From assembly GCA_947447625.1 (NCBI GenBank), contig CANFKS010000033.1, forward strand, positions 1 to 38,246: a stretch of 38,246 bases of DNA, written 5' to 3'. This DNA comes from Rhodospirillales bacterium. GTDB lineage: Bacteria; Pseudomonadota; Alphaproteobacteria; Acetobacterales; Acetobacteraceae. The number at the start of each line of letters is the position of its first letter. Position 1 is the first letter of the stretch. The notes below the pieces were generated by a model that worked only from the letters and a program-made list of their open reading frames with translations, did no database searches and was not told the origin of the DNA. Below are positions 36,000-38,246 of the stretch, in pieces. Both the position numbers and the translations under genes were made by a program.

Positions 36000-37229
36000 A
36001 TGCGCGTAAAGGATGTCAAAAAGGTCGTGCTGGCCTATTCCGGCGGGCTCGACACCAGCGTGATCCTGCGTTGGCTGCAAACCGTCTACAACTGCGAAGT
36101 CGTCACCTTCACCGCAGATCTCGGCCAGGGCGAAGAACTCGAACCCGCGCGCCGCAAGGCCGAAATGGCCGGCGTGAAGGAAATCTTCATCGACGATCTG
36201 CGCGAGACATTCGTGAAAGACTTCGTCTTCCCGATGTTCCGTGCCAACGCGCTCTATGAGGGCCAGTACCTCCTCGGCACCTCCATCGCCCGCCCCCTGA
36301 TCGCCCAGCGCCAGATCGAAATCGCCGAAGCCGTCGGCGCTGACGCCGTAGCCCATGGCGCGACCGGCAAAGGCAACGACCAGGTCCGGTTCGAACTGGC
36401 CTATGCCTCCCTCAAGCCCGACATCAAGATCATCGCCCCCTGGCGCGAATGGGATCTGACGAGCCGCACCAAACTTCTCGAATTCGCCGAAACCCACCAG
36501 ATCCCCATCGCCAGGGACAAGCGCGGCGAAGCCCCCTTCTCGGTGGACGCCAACCTGCTGCACTCCTCGTCCGAAGGCAAAATCCTCGAAGACCCCGCCA
36601 TCGAAGCCGACGAGATGGTCTACCAGCGCACCATCTCCCCCGAAGACGCCCCGGACAAAGCCACCGTCATCACGGTCGACTTCGAACACGGTGACCCAAC
36701 CGCCATCGACGGTATCCGCCTCTCCCCGGCCGCCCTGCTCACCCGCCTCAACGAGCTCGGCAAAGCCAACGGCATCGGCCGGCTCGACCTCGTCGAAAAC
36801 CGCTTCGTCGGCATGAAATCCCGCGGCGTCTACGAAACCCCGGGCGGCACCATCCTCTACGCCGCCCACCGCGGCATCGAAACCATCACACTCGACCGCG
36901 AGGCCGCCCACCTCAAGGACAGCATCATGCCGCGCTACGCGGAGCTGATCTACAACGGCTTCTGGTTCGCACCCGAGCGCCGCATGCTCCAGGCTCTGAT
37001 CGACGAAAGCCAGAAAAGCGTCACTGGTCGTGTCCGGCTAAAGCTTTATAAGGGCAACGCAACCATCATCGGCCGCGAGAGCCCCAACAGTCTCTACTCG
37101 ATGAAGGTTGTCACGTTCGAAGAAGACCAAGGCGCGTACGACCAGTTCGACGCGCAGGGGTTCATCAAGCTCAACGCCCTCCGTCTGCGCATCGGCGCCT
37201 CGGCGGGCCGCAAAGGAGGAAGCCTGTAA
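36000..37229 (+). CDS. argG: Argininosuccinate synthase
   Basis: The ATP-dependent ligase (409 residues) that condenses citrulline with aspartate in arginine synthesis. The N-type PP-motif is [12 protein letters not shown] (residues 12-23); the conserved TSIARPLIA and [14 protein letters not shown] follow, and [19 protein letters not shown] and YETPGGTIL belong to the tetramer core. GAGGAG lies 9 bases upstream of the ATG. The stop overlaps the next gene by one base (TAATG), so the DUF1993 gene is probably co-translated. No other arg gene is in the window. Confidence 0.96.
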   Translation: MRVKDVKKVVLAYSGGLDTSVILRWLQTVYNCEVVTFTADLGQGEELEPARRKAEMAGVKEIFIDDLRETFVKDFVFPMFRANALYEGQYLLGTSIARPLIAQRQIEIAEAVGADAVAHGATGKGNDQVRFELAYASLKPDIKIIAPWREWDLTSRTKLLEFAETHQIPIARDKRGEAPFSVDANLLHSSSEGKILEDPAIEADEMVYQRTISPEDAPDKATVITVDFEHGDPTAIDGIRLSPAALLTRLNELGKANGIGRLDLVENRFVGMKSRGVYETPGGTILYAAHRGIETITLDREAAHLKDSIMPRYAELIYNGFWFAPERRMLQALIDESQKSVTGRVRLKLYKGNATIIGRESPNSLYSMKVVTFEEDQGAYDQFDAQGFIKLNALRLRIGASAGRKGGSL

Positions 37230-37735
37230 TGTCGATTTCCATGTACGGCGCATTGATGCCGATGGCCAAGACCCTGCTCAACGCACTCTCAGCCAACCTC
37301 CAGAAAGGCGCCGATCACGCCAAGGCCAAAGGCTTCGACGAAAGCGTCCTCGTCACCGCCCGCCTCGCGCCCGACATGTTCGCCCTCGCCCGCCAGGTCC
37401 AGATCGCCACCGACATGGCCAAGGGCGGCGCCTGCCGCCTCGCCGGCATCGAAATCCCGGCCTATGCTGACGACGAGACCACGATCGAAGCCCTCAAGAC
37501 CCGCATCGCCAAAACCATCGCCCTGCTCGACAGCATCACGCCGGCCCAGATCGACGGCAGCGAAGAAAAGCCAATCGTGCTGAAAATGCGCGCCGGCGAC
37601 GTTGCTTTCACTGGCCAAGGCTATCTGATCGGCTTCGTCATCCCCAACCTGACTTTCCACTGCACCACCGCCTATACCATCCTGCGTCACAACGGCGTCG
37701 AAATCGGCAAGCGCGACTTCCTTGGATCGAACTGA
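37229..37735 (+). CDS. DUF1993 family protein
   Basis: A 168-residue soluble, mostly helical protein of the DUF1993 family. The start [24 protein letters not shown], the central ARLAPDMFALARQVQIATD and the C-terminal NLTFHCTTAYTILRHNGVEIGKRDFLG are its conserved blocks; no function is known. A DinB-like four-helix fold is a reasonable guess but untested. The ATG overlaps the argG stop and GGAGGA lies about 10 bases upstream. It ends before a GC-rich hairpin repeat that may terminate the argG transcript. Confidence 0.9.
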   Translation: MSISMYGALMPMAKTLLNALSANLQKGADHAKAKGFDESVLVTARLAPDMFALARQVQIATDMAKGGACRLAGIEIPAYADDETTIEALKTRIAKTIALLDSITPAQIDGSEEKPIVLKMRAGDVAFTGQGYLIGFVIPNLTFHCTTAYTILRHNGVEIGKRDFLGSN

Positions 37736-37754
37736 GCCGGAACAGACACAGAGC

Positions 37755-37818
37755 AAGGCGAGGGGCGCTGCCCCTCGACCCCCGCTGGGGACTGAGGGGG
37801 CCAAGCCCCCCTCGCCTT
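37755..37818. repeat. GC-rich nested hairpin repeat behind DUF1993
   Basis: AAGGCGAGGGG (37755-37765) pairs perfectly with CCCCTCGCCTT (37808-37818). Inside lie GAGGGG/CCCCTC (37760-37775) and GGGGG/CCCCC near 37796-37810, so alternative pairings exist. Short elements with GGGGCGCTGCCCC-like cores are common in alphaproteobacterial intergenic DNA. It lies 20 bases after the DUF1993 stop and could end transcription. Confidence 0.65.
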
Positions 37819-37825
37819 CCTTGTC

Positions 37826-37930
37826 TAGAGCCTGATGGTCTTTGGCGGGATCGCCAAAAAATCTGAACCAGGCGATCGATCAAAGAGTTAGAGCGGGACG
37901 CCTTCGCCTATCAAAAGGCATCCCGCTCTA
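37826..37930 (+). repeat. Two-hairpin interspersed repeat, copy A
   Basis: A 105-base unit starting TAGAGCCTGATGG and ending CCCGCTCTA, with terminal inverted repeats TAGAGC/GCTCTA. Hairpin 1 is TTTGGCG-GGAT-CGCCAAA; hairpin 2 pairs AGAGCGGGA with TCCCGCTCT around GCCTATCA. Copy B follows directly, sharing the TA at 37929-37930. Confidence 0.9.
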
Positions 37931-38032
37931 GAGCCTGATGATTTTTGGTGGAATCACCAAAAATCTGAATCAGGCGATCAAACAAAGAGTTAGAGCGGGA
38001 TACCTTCGCCTATCAGAAGGCATCCCGCTCTA
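37929..38032 (+). repeat. Two-hairpin interspersed repeat, copy B
   Basis: A 104-base unit, head-to-tail with copy A and sharing its terminal TA. Hairpin 1 is ATTTTTGGTG-GAAT-CACCAAAAAT; hairpin 2 pairs AGAGCGGGAT with ATCCCGCTCT plus CCTTC with GAAGG. The GGTG/CACC pair here replaces GGCG/CGCC in copy A, a compensatory change. It ends 4 bases before the binding-protein stop codon. Confidence 0.9.
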
Positions 38033-38036
38033 AAGC

Positions 38037-38246
38037 TCAGGCCCAACCCCACTCGTGGATGTTCCAGGCGCAGTTGACGGTGTAGCCCGTGGGCTTCACG
38101 CCTTGAAGCTGCTTCTTCTTGAGGTTGCCTTGGTAGGTTCCGCCTTGGGGTGCGAACGGCACTTCCTCGGACAGGATTTCCTGCACCCGCGCGTAGGTTT
38201 TCTTGCGATCCTCAGTGTTGGACTGGGTCACCCCGAGTTCCAGCAA
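38037..38246 (-). CDS. Peptide/oligopeptide ABC transporter substrate-binding protein (C-terminal part)
   Basis: Only the last 69 residues are inside the window; the gene starts beyond the right edge. DRKKTYARVQEILSEEVPFAP is the C-terminal helix-strand signature of solute-binding proteins of family 5 (DppA/OppA type), where it reads R-x3-Y-x2-Q-x-I then a P. The ending, with GVKPTGYTVNCAWNIHEWGWA, also suits the family. The protein would deliver peptides or similar solutes to an ABC permease in the periplasm. The apparent TTG start at 38246 is an artefact of the edge. Confidence 0.8.
   Translation of the reverse strand: MLELGVTQSNTEDRKKTYARVQEILSEEVPFAPQGGTYQGNLKKKQLQGVKPTGYTVNCAWNIHEWGWA

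Noticed and set aside
1-38246. tRNA, rRNA, CRISPR array, prophage or defence cluster
   Set aside because: No T-loop-like GGTTCGAATCC sequence, no regularly spaced direct repeats, and no integrase, transposase or defence gene was found by reading both strands.

Overview
The window is GC-rich chromosomal DNA with densely packed genes in short, often overlapping operons. Almost every recognisable gene is housekeeping, and the gene orders are characteristic of Alphaproteobacteria: trpG-trpD-trpC-moaC-moeA-lexA next to comEC and gltX; pyrB-pyrC-plsY-dprA-topA-rnr-rpmG next to a PleD-type gene; and rne / amidase-mrcA-prfB. The alphaproteobacterial form of the LexA site (GAAC-N7-GAAC) upstream of lexA, the long RNase E with an acidic insert, and a four-cysteine FNR-type regulator agree with this. 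A Rhodospirillales/Acetobacteraceae-like organism is my inference from gene order and base composition; no rRNA is present to confirm it.

Layout. 1-5.6 kb: the 3' part of a MATE efflux pump, then a leftward block of DUF3297, an aldo/keto reductase (with its own terminator), a DUF1194 von Willebrand-like secreted protein and comEC. 5.7-15.4 kb, rightward: gltX; trpG-trpD-trpC-moaC, with trpD/trpC/moaC joined by 4-base ATGA overlaps; moeA preceded by a possible 18-codon coupled leader ORF; SOS-controlled lexA; a gamma-glutamyltransferase-like gene; and pleD. 15.4-24.5 kb, leftward: pyrB-pyrC-plsY-dprA-topA-rnr-rpmG, nearly all overlapping or touching. 24.6-27.7 kb: rne (leftward) with a long, structured upstream region. 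28.4-33.1 kb, rightward: a Tat-exported cell-wall amidase, penicillin-binding protein 1A and prfB, whose synthesis needs a +1 programmed frameshift. 33.1-34.6 kb: an FNR-family regulator and a divergent GNAT-like gene separated by an FNR-type box. 34.6-38.2 kb: an MFS transporter, argG, DUF1993, three copies of a ~104-bp two-hairpin repeat plus another GC-rich hairpin repeat, and the 3' end of a peptide-ABC-transporter binding protein running off the right edge.

Functionally the window covers translation (gltX, prfB, rpmG), RNA decay (rne, rnr), DNA topology, uptake and the SOS response (topA, comEC, dprA, lexA), tryptophan, arginine, pyrimidine and molybdenum-cofactor synthesis, phospholipid synthesis (plsY), peptidoglycan synthesis and remodelling (mrcA, amidase), cyclic-di-GMP signalling (pleD) and oxygen-responsive regulation (FNR). 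I see no phage, defence island, CRISPR array, tRNA or rRNA, and no gene cluster I would call a new system. The most interesting items are the TA-bounded repeat family lying directly behind stop codons like a portable terminator, the dihydroorotase that has lost its metal-binding HxH motif, the FNR box in the fnr/GNAT intergenic region, the coupled small ORF before moeA, and the rne leader hairpin.
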